Source of the DNA: Bacteriovorax stolpii
GTDB taxonomy: Bacteria > Bdellovibrionota > Bacteriovoracia > Bacteriovoracales > Bacteriovoracaceae
Length of the DNA: 17,664 nt
Direction: 5' to 3'
NCBI GenBank assembly: GCA_945890905.1
Contig: CAMDDI010000038.1
Location: 1-17,664 of the forward strand
Of this stretch, positions 6,599 to 12,836 are shown piece by piece (position 1 is the first letter of the stretch; every line of letters begins with the position of its first letter). A model generated the notes under the pieces. It saw only the letters and a program-made list of their open reading frames with translations, was not told the origin of the DNA and ran no database searches. Made by a program: the position numbers and the translations under genes.

Positions 6599-9116
6599 TG
6601 TTCTCCCTTTGTATGGAGGAGTTTTTTGAAAATCCATTGGGATAATCATGAGAAGCCTTTTCAATTGCCTCAACAAGTGAAAAACCTTGCAGCTTTAAAC
6701 CGTCCAGATAGTGGTTGTCAGAAGCATCACTGGTAGAAATCCAATACTCAAACGGAGACGGGTTAATTCTAACAACCTGTCTGTGATCCCCTACAATCAT
6801 GAAGCCCTCAGAAAATTCTCCTTTTTTTTGCTCCAGAGAATAGATTAAGCGCAGCTCCTGTTCGTTCAACTTCAAAGCATCTTTCAAAATCTGGGAGTCA
6901 CCTCTTTGAAGCATGATAAACTTCGTTGCAGTATTGTTTAGAATTGCCGGTCCAATAGGACTTGAAACAATTTCTTCCACGCCTTGAGTAATGAAAGTAA
7001 TACCGGAACCGGTTTTCCTAAGAGTTCTCGCGCAATACTCCATAAATCCTGCTGCCGCACTGGACTTCAGAAGTGCCCAAGCTTCATCAAGTATAATTCG
7101 CTTTTTGCTAGATCTATCTCCTTCAACCTGTGTAAGGATAAAGTCGGTAAGAATCAAAATCATCACACTCTGAAGATCAGGGTAAGAAGAAAGTCCTTTT
7201 AGATCAAATGTACAAATGGAAGCATTTGTCCTTAGAGATCCTTCACCATCTAGCAGTTTCCCGTATGGAGTATCACCAGTCCACATGTACAGAAGCTTAG
7301 AAATTTGTTGCATTGAGGGTTCACTGCACTTTTCAAGCTTCAACCTAAGATCAGAAAGTAAGGGAACCATTCCTTTCTGGGCTTTCTCTTTGTAGAGCTC
7401 ATTGATCGCTTTCTCCAAAAGTACCTTTTCTAACTTTGGCAGTCGCGGTCGTTCCTCTTCCACAACCATACTTTCAACAATTGCCAGGAGTGATTTAATC
7501 TTCTGATCACTGGGACCTTTACTAACATCCGCGATTGCAAAAGGATTTACCCTGCTATTGTCTGAAAGATTTACGTCCAAATACTGACCATTCAAAGATT
7601 CAGTGAGTTTTTTATAAGAGCCACCGATATCGATAATGAATACCTTTAAGTCTCTGGCCAGCTCCTGAGCTAAAATACAATTATTTAAAAAGCTCTTACC
7701 GGCTCCAGATGATCCAGTTACCAGCGCATTGAAGTTAGAAAGGCCAGAATCAAAGGGATTAAAGCTAACCAATCCATTGAGTCTGTTTTTGAATATGACA
7801 ACCGGATCTAAATCCCCTTCTCTTGCTCCAAAGACAGGTAAAAAGTCAGCCAGATTGTTTGTCTTCATCTTTCTGGCCCTGTCCAAAGAAACAGGTGCAG
7901 CCGGTAGATTGCCTTTAGTGATTTTCCAAGATCCAACGGTTTCTTCTAAACCTTCTGCACCCTGAAGCATCCGAAAGCGAGAAAGGACCTCTCGAACACG
8001 ACGATTAAGAACTTTATTACCTTCGGGGTCTGCAGGTGCCCTAAGTACAATTGAAATCTGTGCTGCATAGATTCTCTGACCAGTACTTAACAGTTCCCTG
8101 ATCAGCTCCTCAGTAGAGTTTAGTTTAGTTTCACTCTCTAGATCACTAGCCTTGTTCCCTTGAGTAACGGCTAAAGAGTGAGCCATTTTCCTCTTCTGAT
8201 TGAGTTTATCCATTTCCGTAGCCTGAGATGGGACTTCGAAAGTAACAAATAAATCATAGTGAAAAGGCATTCTAAGAAAGCTAGCAAACTGACCTGCAAA
8301 AGTGACTTCGGGCAAAGTTTTCAGAGTAATAATTCTGTGGTAAAACGAATTCAAAGTGAACTGTTCAAAACCAAGAATCAAATCACCAAAAACAAGCTGC
8401 TCTCGATTAGACTGAGAAGCTAACCAGCCTTCCTCGTTTATTAGGTGTTTATCCAAATCAGAGTCTTTGGTTTCTATTAGTTTGGGAACAGGTTCTGAAA
8501 TCGCTCGTTTCGGATTCATGAAACTATATATTTCAGAAACCAAATCTTCTTTATAAAGAACTTGAGATTTAAGTCCTAGTGACTCAAAGGATGAAACCAG
8601 TGAATCTACGCTCTCAACAAGAGTTTCCAGAGTCTCTTGATAGTTCTCTACGGCATTCTCAGAAAACAAATCAGGTTTTTTCATGAAGCTCAGTTTCTTC
8701 TTTAATAACATCGGAGTTCTGATAAAAAGCGTTAGATTGGGCTTATACAGAGATCCAGTTTCGTAAGAAGCTTTCAACTTCGCTTCTCTAAACTCAGCGA
8801 TAGACTTAACTAAAGGGTGAATATTTTCTTTCTTACCTAAGATATGTTTTTCTATCATTTGCGAAAAATCGGAATTCACAGACAAATGAAACTGGATGCT
8901 AAGTCCTTCTGAGATTGAATTCAAAGCCCCCCTGAGACCGATAGCAAATTGGTTAATTTCAGAATCATCCAGGCATTCAATATCCTTTAATTGAATGGAC
9001 AGACCTGACACCAAAGATCCGTCATTCAGAATAGCGTGTGGCTTTGGAAAATCAAAGAAATCCCAATATGGTAACTCTTCAGCAAGACTAGTTTCGCTGT
9101 GACTTCTTTGAATCAT
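6585..9116 (-). CDS. virB4: VirB4/TrbE/TraC-type secretion ATPase
   Basis: An 843-aa cytoplasmic AAA+ ATPase that powers pilus biogenesis and substrate transfer. The N-terminal half (about 1-430) is the regulatory and channel-contacting domain. The motor domain has Walker A GSSGAGKS at 468-475, followed by a VFIIDIGGSYKKL strand, and Walker B IILDEAW at 674-680. TLRKTGSGITFITQG after it is a strong VirB4/TraC signature. ATG 9116 with GGAGAAG 8 nt upstream is preferred over the TTG at 9146. With this start it overlaps VirB3 by 29 nt. Length is normal for the family (about 800-870 aa). With no VirB11 seen, this may be the main assembly ATPase. Confidence 0.96.
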   Translation of the reverse strand: MIQRSHSETSLAEELPYWDFFDFPKPHAILNDGSLVSGLSIQLKDIECLDDSEINQFAIGLRGALNSISEGLSIQFHLSVNSDFSQMIEKHILGKKENIHPLVKSIAEFREAKLKASYETGSLYKPNLTLFIRTPMLLKKKLSFMKKPDLFSENAVENYQETLETLVESVDSLVSSFESLGLKSQVLYKEDLVSEIYSFMNPKRAISEPVPKLIETKDSDLDKHLINEEGWLASQSNREQLVFGDLILGFEQFTLNSFYHRIITLKTLPEVTFAGQFASFLRMPFHYDLFVTFEVPSQATEMDKLNQKRKMAHSLAVTQGNKASDLESETKLNSTEELIRELLSTGQRIYAAQISIVLRAPADPEGNKVLNRRVREVLSRFRMLQGAEGLEETVGSWKITKGNLPAAPVSLDRARKMKTNNLADFLPVFGAREGDLDPVVIFKNRLNGLVSFNPFDSGLSNFNALVTGSSGAGKSFLNNCILAQELARDLKVFIIDIGGSYKKLTESLNGQYLDVNLSDNSRVNPFAIADVSKGPSDQKIKSLLAIVESMVVEEERPRLPKLEKVLLEKAINELYKEKAQKGMVPLLSDLRLKLEKCSEPSMQQISKLLYMWTGDTPYGKLLDGEGSLRTNASICTFDLKGLSSYPDLQSVMILILTDFILTQVEGDRSSKKRIILDEAWALLKSSAAAGFMEYCARTLRKTGSGITFITQGVEEIVSSPIGPAILNNTATKFIMLQRGDSQILKDALKLNEQELRLIYSLEQKKGEFSEGFMIVGDHRQVVRINPSPFEYWISTSDASDNHYLDGLKLQGFSLVEAIEKASHDYPNGFSKNSSIQRENNESI

Positions 9117-9435
9117 TTTTTCTTCTCCGATTGAATTTTTTGGCAATTTTATCCGTGGCCCCAGCTGCGTAGTAAGCAGGGCGAATCAGAAATTCTCCAT
9201 AGTGTTGAATGAAGCTATCTGGTTTCCCTCTTTTCGCGAAGTATAGGAGCAACGCCAATCCTAGCGTTGTCCCCCATACCAATGGATACCTAAGACTAGT
9301 TCCACCAAATACAAGATTAGTAATCGCCAGGTTAAAGAAGATTAAAAGTAAGTCAGGAAGCTCATATCCAAACAGCTTACTTTTAATTTCTAAAGCTCTA
9401 GGCACTTTGGTAGTTAGAAGACCCCTGTCTTCCAT
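9088..9435 (-). CDS. virB3: VirB3/TrbD-like inner-membrane protein
   Basis: A 115-aa protein with the start taken as ATG 9435, one base after the VirB2 stop. The AGGTGA just upstream is a close-spaced ribosome site; a TTG at 9468 would overlap VirB2 by 32 nt and is less likely. The short N-terminus with VPRALEIKSKLFGYELPDLL resembles the VirB3 opening before two hydrophobic helices (about 27-43 and 50-66). A basic C-terminal tail (KKFNRRRKND) is expected in the cytoplasm. VirB3 partners with VirB4; the position between VirB2 and VirB4 is canonical. Confidence 0.85.
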   Translation of the reverse strand: MEDRGLLTTKVPRALEIKSKLFGYELPDLLLIFFNLAITNLVFGGTSLRYPLVWGTTLGLALLLYFAKRGKPDSFIQHYGEFLIRPAYYAAGATDKIAKKFNRRRKNDSKKSQRN

Positions 9436-9436
9436 T

Positions 9437-9724
9437 TCACCTAACCGTTTGTGAAATGAAGTCCACAATCCCTTGAGCCCCGAAGCCGATGATGCAACCT
9501 ACGACAGCAAATGAGATATGTTGTTTTGCGTTTGGATTACCTGTCATAAAAGAAATTCCTGCTACTGCGATACCAATAACAGATAGAAGCGGAAGAATGA
9601 CCCCGGTCAGTTTAGATTTAATACCCATTAAGCTGGACTCAAGTCCGGCGTATGAAAGCTCGGGGTACAAAAAACCTATTCCGATGATGAGTGTAAAAAG
9701 CCAGATGATATCAATTTTCTTCAT
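9437..9724 (-). CDS. virB2: VirB2/TrbC-like pilin precursor
   Basis: A 95-aa protein with an N-terminal signal sequence (about 1-26, cleavage near SYA|G) and two hydrophobic helices (about 40-61 and 68-90) joined by a short polar loop containing GNPNAKQ. This is the standard VirB2/TrbC pilin architecture, with a mature peptide of about 69 residues. The pilin is inserted in the inner membrane and extracted into the transfer pilus. ATG start with AAAGGGGGAA and about 4-6 nt spacing, a strong site suited to a protein made in many copies. 21 nt separate it from the upstream 135-aa gene. Confidence 0.88.
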   Translation of the reverse strand: MKKIDIIWLFTLIIGIGFLYPELSYAGLESSLMGIKSKLTGVILPLLSVIGIAVAGISFMTGNPNAKQHISFAVVGCIIGFGAQGIVDFISQTVR

Positions 9725-9745
9725 ACGTTCCCCCTTTTTGAAACT

Positions 9746-10153
9746 TTAAGCTGCACCCTTAGATACTTCCCCTTGGCCCAGATTGAACGTTTCAACCGGC
9801 AGCATGTTCAGATAGATCTTCTTTTCAAAGATATCAAAACTGATCTCAAGTTCATCTTGAGCTTGGTTTGGTTTAGCGGACCCAATTACGTTCCAATGGA
9901 ATTTTTTCTTTGAGTTTTGAGCTCTGTTTGGTTCTCTCGTCATGAGGATGAACTTCTTTGGATCTTGCTCGGTTGGAAGTAGATAAAACTTTTCGTTCAC
10001 CAGAGACCAAAGTTTCAAGGTGTATCGAATGTTTCCATCTTCCAGAAATGCAGTTCCTACGAACTTGGGCTTGCCCTCATCACTTCTGACGAAAAGCTGA
10101 AATTTAAAGAACGTAGGAAAACTATTCTGAAAGTATTTCTGCAATGTCTCCAT
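9746..10153 (-). CDS. Unknown 135-aa protein upstream of virB2
   Basis: Not recognised. The protein has no signal peptide or membrane segment and looks soluble with alternating beta strands: FFKFQLFVRSDEGKPKFVGTAF, NIRYTLKLWSLV, KKIYLNMLPVETF. It is rich in Lys, Phe and Asn. ATG start with AAGGGG 5 nt upstream; the gene lies 17 nt after the small lipoprotein gene and 21 nt before VirB2, so it is co-transcribed with the secretion genes. Candidate roles include a cytoplasmic T4SS accessory or a regulator of the structural genes, but nothing in the sequence decides. Confidence 0.8.
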   Translation of the reverse strand: METLQKYFQNSFPTFFKFQLFVRSDEGKPKFVGTAFLEDGNIRYTLKLWSLVNEKFYLLPTEQDPKKFILMTREPNRAQNSKKKFHWNVIGSAKPNQAQDELEISFDIFEKKIYLNMLPVETFNLGQGEVSKGAA

Positions 10154-10170
10154 CTAGACCCCTTTTGTTT

Positions 10171-10302
10171 CTATCTTCGATCGTGCCCCATGGTTACGAA
10201 TTCGCGCTGCTGCTGACTTACACTCGATTTGAAGCCTGTTGTGCTACAGCTAGCAAAAAAAGCTGTGAACATTAAAAAAGCCAATAGTTTTGTAAATGAC
10301 AT
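10171..10302 (-). CDS. Small lipoprotein, VirB7-like candidate (43 aa)
   Basis: A 43-codon ORF with ATG, a clear ribosome site (AAGGGG, 6 nt spacing) and a TAG stop. The product starts MSFTKLLAFLMFTAFFASC, a short hydrophobic signal with lipobox FAS|C at Cys19, leaving a mature peptide of only 25 residues (Ser/Thr/Gln-rich). That is the size and type of VirB7, the outer-membrane lipoprotein of the VirB7-VirB9-VirB10 core, for which no gene exists at the usual place between VirB6 and VirB8. It sits 16 nt after the sigma region-4-like gene. The coding call rests on ribosome site, lipobox and packing; VirB7 identity is inference. Confidence 0.72.
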   Translation of the reverse strand: MSFTKLLAFLMFTAFFASCSTTGFKSSVSQQQREFVTMGHDRR

Positions 10303-10318
10303 GTAATTCCCCTTGAAG

Positions 10319-10561
10319 TTATGCGGCTTCTCTAAAATCATTTAAGCTGAAATCAGATTGGCCGATGCAAAATTGCTTTAAGTATATAAGTGCTGATTCA
10401 ATGCTTTCGTTTACTTCGTCCCATTTCATTCCAAGAAGCTCCGCAATTTCTTCAATTGTTTGCTCTTCCCAAAACCTATAGATTAAAATTTGTCTCTCAC
10501 AAGTTGTTAAATCACTTAGACCTGCTCTTACAATTTCAACGTCATTTGAAGTAAATCTCAT
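10319..10561 (-). CDS. Sigma70 region-4-like HTH protein (80 aa)
   Basis: An 80-aa protein whose centre (about 18-62) is a sigma70 region 4 helix-turn-helix: LTTCERQILIYRF, then EEQTIEEIAELLGMKWDEVNESIESALIYLK, equivalent to the R-Y/F-G..T..EIA..LG.S...V...E..AL.KL pattern of sigma factors. Region 2, needed for -10 binding, is absent, and the rest is a short acidic tail, so it cannot act as a full sigma factor. It may be a DNA-binding co-regulator that touches RNA polymerase. Start is ATG 10561 with AAAGGAT 5-7 nt upstream; a TTG one codon earlier is possible. Second gene of the T4SS operon. Confidence 0.75.
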   Translation of the reverse strand: MRFTSNDVEIVRAGLSDLTTCERQILIYRFWEEQTIEEIAELLGMKWDEVNESIESALIYLKQFCIGQSDFSLNDFREAA

Positions 10562-10576
10562 CAAGATCCTTTTGAA

Positions 10577-10705
10577 TTAGTTACCAGGAAGTTCACTTGC
10601 CTTACGAAGTACTGCTTTTCTGATGTCGGCATCAGAAACGAAACTTTTTCCAAATTGAAATTTTGGAAAGAAAAACTTTTTGAAACCTTCGATAAACTTT
10701 TTCAC
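10577..10705 (-). CDS. Small basic protein heading the T4SS operon (42 aa, GTG start)
   Basis: A 42-codon ORF starting at GTG with AAAGGGG 5 nt upstream and a TAA stop 15 nt before the sigma-like gene. The product is strongly basic and amphipathic at the N-terminus (KKFIEGFKKFFFPKFQFGKSF), then DADIRKAVLRKASELPGN. An out-of-frame ATG lies between ribosome site and GTG but stops after two codons. No family is recognised. It could be a nucleic-acid or membrane-binding peptide, or a leader peptide setting translation of the operon. Confidence 0.55.
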   Translation of the reverse strand: MKKFIEGFKKFFFPKFQFGKSFVSDADIRKAVLRKASELPGN

Positions 10706-10771
10706 AGCATCCCCTTTGTTAATTCAAACTCCCTAATGCTCATTTGGTTTGAGCCAGGTGGATTGAGCTAT

Positions 10772-10788
10772 TACAAAGTGAGGGCCAA
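10772..10788 (-). promoter_or_regulatory. Candidate sigma54 (-24/-12) promoter of the T4SS operon
   Basis: On the minus strand the sequence reads TTGGCCCTCACTTTGTA. It matches the sigma54 consensus YTGGCACG-N4-TTGCW at TTGGC, with the correct 7-nt gap, then TTGTA in place of TTGCA, so GG and GT lie exactly 12 nt apart. Expected transcription start is near 10761, giving a leader of about 56 nt before the GTG of the first gene. A divergently encoded NtrC-type activator with a GSFTGA loop, and paired dyads at about -74 and -145, make the context fitting. Based on pattern only. Confidence 0.5.
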
Positions 10789-10825
10789 TAATTTTTATGG
10801 AGAATTAGAAACATAGAGGGACCGG

Positions 10826-10843
10826 TGTTCGAGTTCTCGAACA
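10826..10843. promoter_or_regulatory. Dyad operator copy 1, TGTTCG-N6-CGAACA
   Basis: TGTTCGAGTTCTCGAACA is a perfect palindrome apart from its TT centre. The same six-base arms with the same 6-nt spacer recur at 10897-10914, 71 bp away. It lies about 74 bp upstream of the predicted T4SS transcription start, a usual distance for an enhancer bound by an NtrC-family activator. Confidence 0.65.
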
Positions 10844-10860
10844 TATATTTCGAAGAATCG

Positions 10861-10879
10861 AACAAGTCTCAGACTTGTT
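10861..10879. repeat. Perfect 9-bp inverted repeat with one-base centre
   Basis: AACAAGTCTCAGACTTGTT has 9-bp arms around a central C, and a second palindrome GTTGCG-C-CGCAAC (10877-10889) overlaps its right end. Both lie between the two TGTTCG dyads. Centres too short for a stable hairpin loop favour protein binding; the cluster could also belong to an origin of transfer. Confidence 0.6.
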
Positions 10880-10896
10880 GCGCCGCAACGCGATAG

Positions 10897-10914
10897 TGTT
10901 CGCTTTTCCGAACA
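10897..10914. promoter_or_regulatory. Dyad operator copy 2, TGTTCG-N6-CGAACA
   Basis: TGTTCGCTTTTCCGAACA repeats the arms and spacing of the dyad at 10826-10843. Its centre is about 145 bp upstream of the predicted T4SS start and about 60 bp upstream of the regulator ATG, so a bound protein could both activate the T4SS operon and control its own gene. Confidence 0.62.
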
Positions 10915-10925
10915 TGTGTTCGGAA
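10906..10925. promoter_or_regulatory. Overlapping 20-bp palindrome with CGAAC-N4-GTTCG core
   Basis: TTCCGAACATGTGTTCGGAA has 9-bp perfect arms around TG. It shares the CGAACA half-site with dyad copy 2 and ends 5 bp before the -35 of the candidate regulator promoter, a position suited to repression. The core looks like the Gram-positive LexA box, which may be coincidence. Confidence 0.55.
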
Positions 10926-10930
10926 TTAAG

Positions 10931-10959
10931 TTGCGTGTAAAAAACAATTCTGGTTTAAC
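10931..10959 (+). promoter_or_regulatory. Candidate sigma70 promoter of the response regulator gene
   Basis: TTGCGT, a 17-nt spacer and TTTAAC resemble -35 and -10 boxes. The predicted start, near 10966, almost coincides with the regulator ATG at 10968, which has no Shine-Dalgarno, suggesting a leaderless transcript. The -35 is weak (three of six bases). Confidence 0.35.
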
Positions 10960-10967
10960 GCAGCTAT

Positions 10968-12287
10968 ATGCAAAATGAGTTAAAGATCCTGCTAGTAGAA
11001 GATGACTTATATACCCAAAGCGTTTCAAAACGCATTCTTAGCCGTTATGGTAAGGTGGAAGCGGCATCTACCAAGGAAGAAGCTCAAGGCCTTTTAAAGT
11101 CTAAAACATTTGACGTGGCGTTTCTCGATTTAAACCTACATGGCAAACTCGATGGCATAAACCTAATAAAGCTCACCCAGGACTCAAAAGCATATCCGGT
11201 CGTAGTGTCAGGAGAAACTGACAGATCAATAATTCAAAAATCACTCCAAACCGGAGCGAAAGATTACCTCTTAAAACCATTCGATGATCATAAATTGGAT
11301 TCAGTCATCGCTCGCTATTTCTTAAACAAGAAAGAACTGAATCTCTTACACAAAATCCGCAAAGGCTTTGTTACAAGAAACGAAAGACAGGCTTCTGAGC
11401 TTTCTAAAATTGTTAATCTTTCTATCTCTGATAAACCAATCTTCATAGATGGTGAAACTGGAACCGGGAAAAGAGTTGTCGCGCACTTGATAAAAGAAAC
11501 TCTTGGCTGCGAAAACTTCATTGAAGTTAATTGTTCGCAGTTTATCGGAGACACAACCCGAAGTGAGCTATTTGGACATAAGGCAGGTTCATTCACGGGT
11601 GCAAATAATGACAAGATTGGACTTTTACAAAAAGCGCATGAAGGAATTATTTTTCTGGATGAAATCCATGCTCTTCCTTTAGAGGTCCAGAGACTCTTGC
11701 TTAAGGCTCTTGAAGAAAAAGTGTTTTACCCAGTGGGTTCAAATATTCCTGTAAAATCTGACTTCAGGATCATGTCCGCTACTTGTGAGGATATTCACTC
11801 ATTAATCGCTCAGGGTAAATTTAGAGAAGATCTTTTTGCGAGAATTAGTACCTTCCAGATCAATTTGCTTCCTCTAAGAGAGAGACCTGAAGATGTAATG
11901 CCTCTTTTCGATCATTTCATCTCGAAACAGCCATTTCAAATGCTCGTCACGGATGAAGCCCAAGAAATTCTTAAATCCTACTCATGGCCTCGAAACACCC
12001 GCGAAGTTCAAGATTTATTGGAAAACTGGGTTGTAAATGGTCACCGCTTGATAACGCCTGAATTGATACCAGCCAGGATCAGAGAAAATCGCCCTTCAGA
12101 AAATAAGATGTTCTCACAACACCATATTGACCTAGTAGAAGATCTTGGACTTAAAGATTTCATCTCTCATTTCAAAAAAGAACTAATCCAAGAATTTGTG
12201 AAAAGAAACCACGGAAGCATTCGTCAGGCTGCCAAAAAACTTGGTATTGCTCCCTCAACGATTTCAGAACTATTGAGTGCCAAATGA
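10968..12287 (+). CDS. NtrC-family sigma54 response regulator
   Basis: A 439-aa regulator with three domains. The receiver (about 4-118) has the acidic pocket E11-D12-D13, phosphoacceptor D54, S81 and K103-P104. The AAA+ domain (about 145-375) has Walker A GETGTGKR at 162-169, GSFTGA at 207-212 (the GAFTGA sigma54-contacting loop with A to S), Walker B IIFLDE at 227-232, and REDLFARISTFQINLLPLRERPEDV. A Fis-type HTH (about 397-436: EFVKRNHGSIRQAAKKLGIAPSTISELL) ends the protein. When phosphorylated such proteins bind enhancers and open sigma54 promoters; the dyads and -24/-12 element just upstream are the obvious targets. The ATG lacks a Shine-Dalgarno, but the receiver begins at residue 5, so no later start is possible. 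Confidence 0.93.
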   Translation: MQNELKILLVEDDLYTQSVSKRILSRYGKVEAASTKEEAQGLLKSKTFDVAFLDLNLHGKLDGINLIKLTQDSKAYPVVVSGETDRSIIQKSLQTGAKDYLLKPFDDHKLDSVIARYFLNKKELNLLHKIRKGFVTRNERQASELSKIVNLSISDKPIFIDGETGTGKRVVAHLIKETLGCENFIEVNCSQFIGDTTRSELFGHKAGSFTGANNDKIGLLQKAHEGIIFLDEIHALPLEVQRLLLKALEEKVFYPVGSNIPVKSDFRIMSATCEDIHSLIAQGKFREDLFARISTFQINLLPLRERPEDVMPLFDHFISKQPFQMLVTDEAQEILKSYSWPRNTREVQDLLENWVVNGHRLITPELIPARIRENRPSENKMFSQHHIDLVEDLGLKDFISHFKKELIQEFVKRNHGSIRQAAKKLGIAPSTISELLSAK

Positions 12288-12490
12288 GTAAGGAGCTTAG
12301 TTCAAATATTCAGCACGATTTAAGAAGAGAGTTTCATAATATGATCGGTATTCTGAAAATCATTAATCATGATCTAATCATTAATGATCATGAGCTTAAG
12401 TCTATGTTGGAACTTTGTCTTGAAAGAGAATCAGAAGTATCAGTCAAGTTGGATGAACTTTCACTTCTGTTGGAGACTAAGAATGACTAA
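12284..12490 (+). CDS. Stand-alone DHp-like histidine phosphotransfer candidate (68 aa)
   Basis: A 68-aa helical protein that overlaps the regulator stop by ATGA and shares 8 nt with the next gene, so it is translationally coupled to both. Residues 11-22 (HDLRREFHNMIG) align position for position with a histidine-kinase H-box (H-[ED]-L-R-T-P-L-x-x-I-x-G). A second helix follows (ELKSMLELCLERESEVSVKLDELSLLLE, 37-64), as in a dimerisation and phosphotransfer hairpin. There is no ATPase domain. The likely phospho-site is H11; H18 is also possible. It could relay phosphate between the hybrid kinase receiver and the NtrC-type regulator, or act as an inhibitor or scaffold. The gene is convincing by packing; the role is inference. 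Confidence 0.7.
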   Translation: MSKELSSNIQHDLRREFHNMIGILKIINHDLIINDHELKSMLELCLERESEVSVKLDELSLLLETKND

Positions 12491-12827
12491 CTCTACTTAC
12501 GTTCTCAACAGTAAAGACAGCACAAGCTACGAAACCGGTTATAATATATTCCTTCAGAGATCTGATTTCCGGGAAAGAATCATCGAAAAGTTTTCGGAAC
12601 TTGCCCCGATCTTTATTCAGAAAAAACAGCTATTGAAGGTCTTAGATTTGGGTTGTGGAAATGGAGTTATGACTCAGAAATATATTAGTGAGTTAAAAAA
12701 AATTGCTCCCAATATAGACCTTACGCTCTTAGAGCCCGCCCACAACAGCCTTGAAGATGCAGTAAAGTTATTAAAATCAAATGTTCAAACCGTCCGTCCA
12801 ATTCCAACTCTCTCAGTTAACTATTAA
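12483..12827 (+). pseudogene. Class I methyltransferase, N-terminal part, ending at in-frame TAA
   Basis: Starts at ATG 12483 inside the DHp gene end. It encodes 114 codons of a SAM-dependent methyltransferase: an opening YETGYNIFLQRSDFRERI helix and motif I VLDLGCGNG (residues about 54-62), which binds SAM, then an acidic strand end LLEP. A TAA at 12825-12827 interrupts the frame just before motif IV. Translation past it continues in the same frame as FDLMIASYVFYHL, exactly what should follow, so the two parts were one gene of 264 codons. One base change (CAA, GAA or AAA to TAA) explains it. The overall layout recalls histamine N-methyltransferase-like enzymes, but the substrate is unknown. 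A lone N-terminal part would lack half the fold. Confidence 0.75.
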
Positions 12828-12836
12828 TTTGATTTA

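Noticed and set aside
6984..7202. Plus-strand ORFs within the VirB4 region
   Set aside because: Opposite the Walker B region of VirB4; shadows of a strongly constrained coding frame.
10795..11028. Minus-strand ORF of 77 codons across the control region
   Set aside because: Crosses the dyads and the start of the regulator; the Cys- and Arg-rich product has no ribosome site or family resemblance.
12384..12482. Longer N-terminus for the methyltransferase (start at 12384)
   Set aside because: Would overlap most of the DHp gene; the extra residues are Trp/Cys-rich and unlike methyltransferases, while ATG 12483 gives a normal start.
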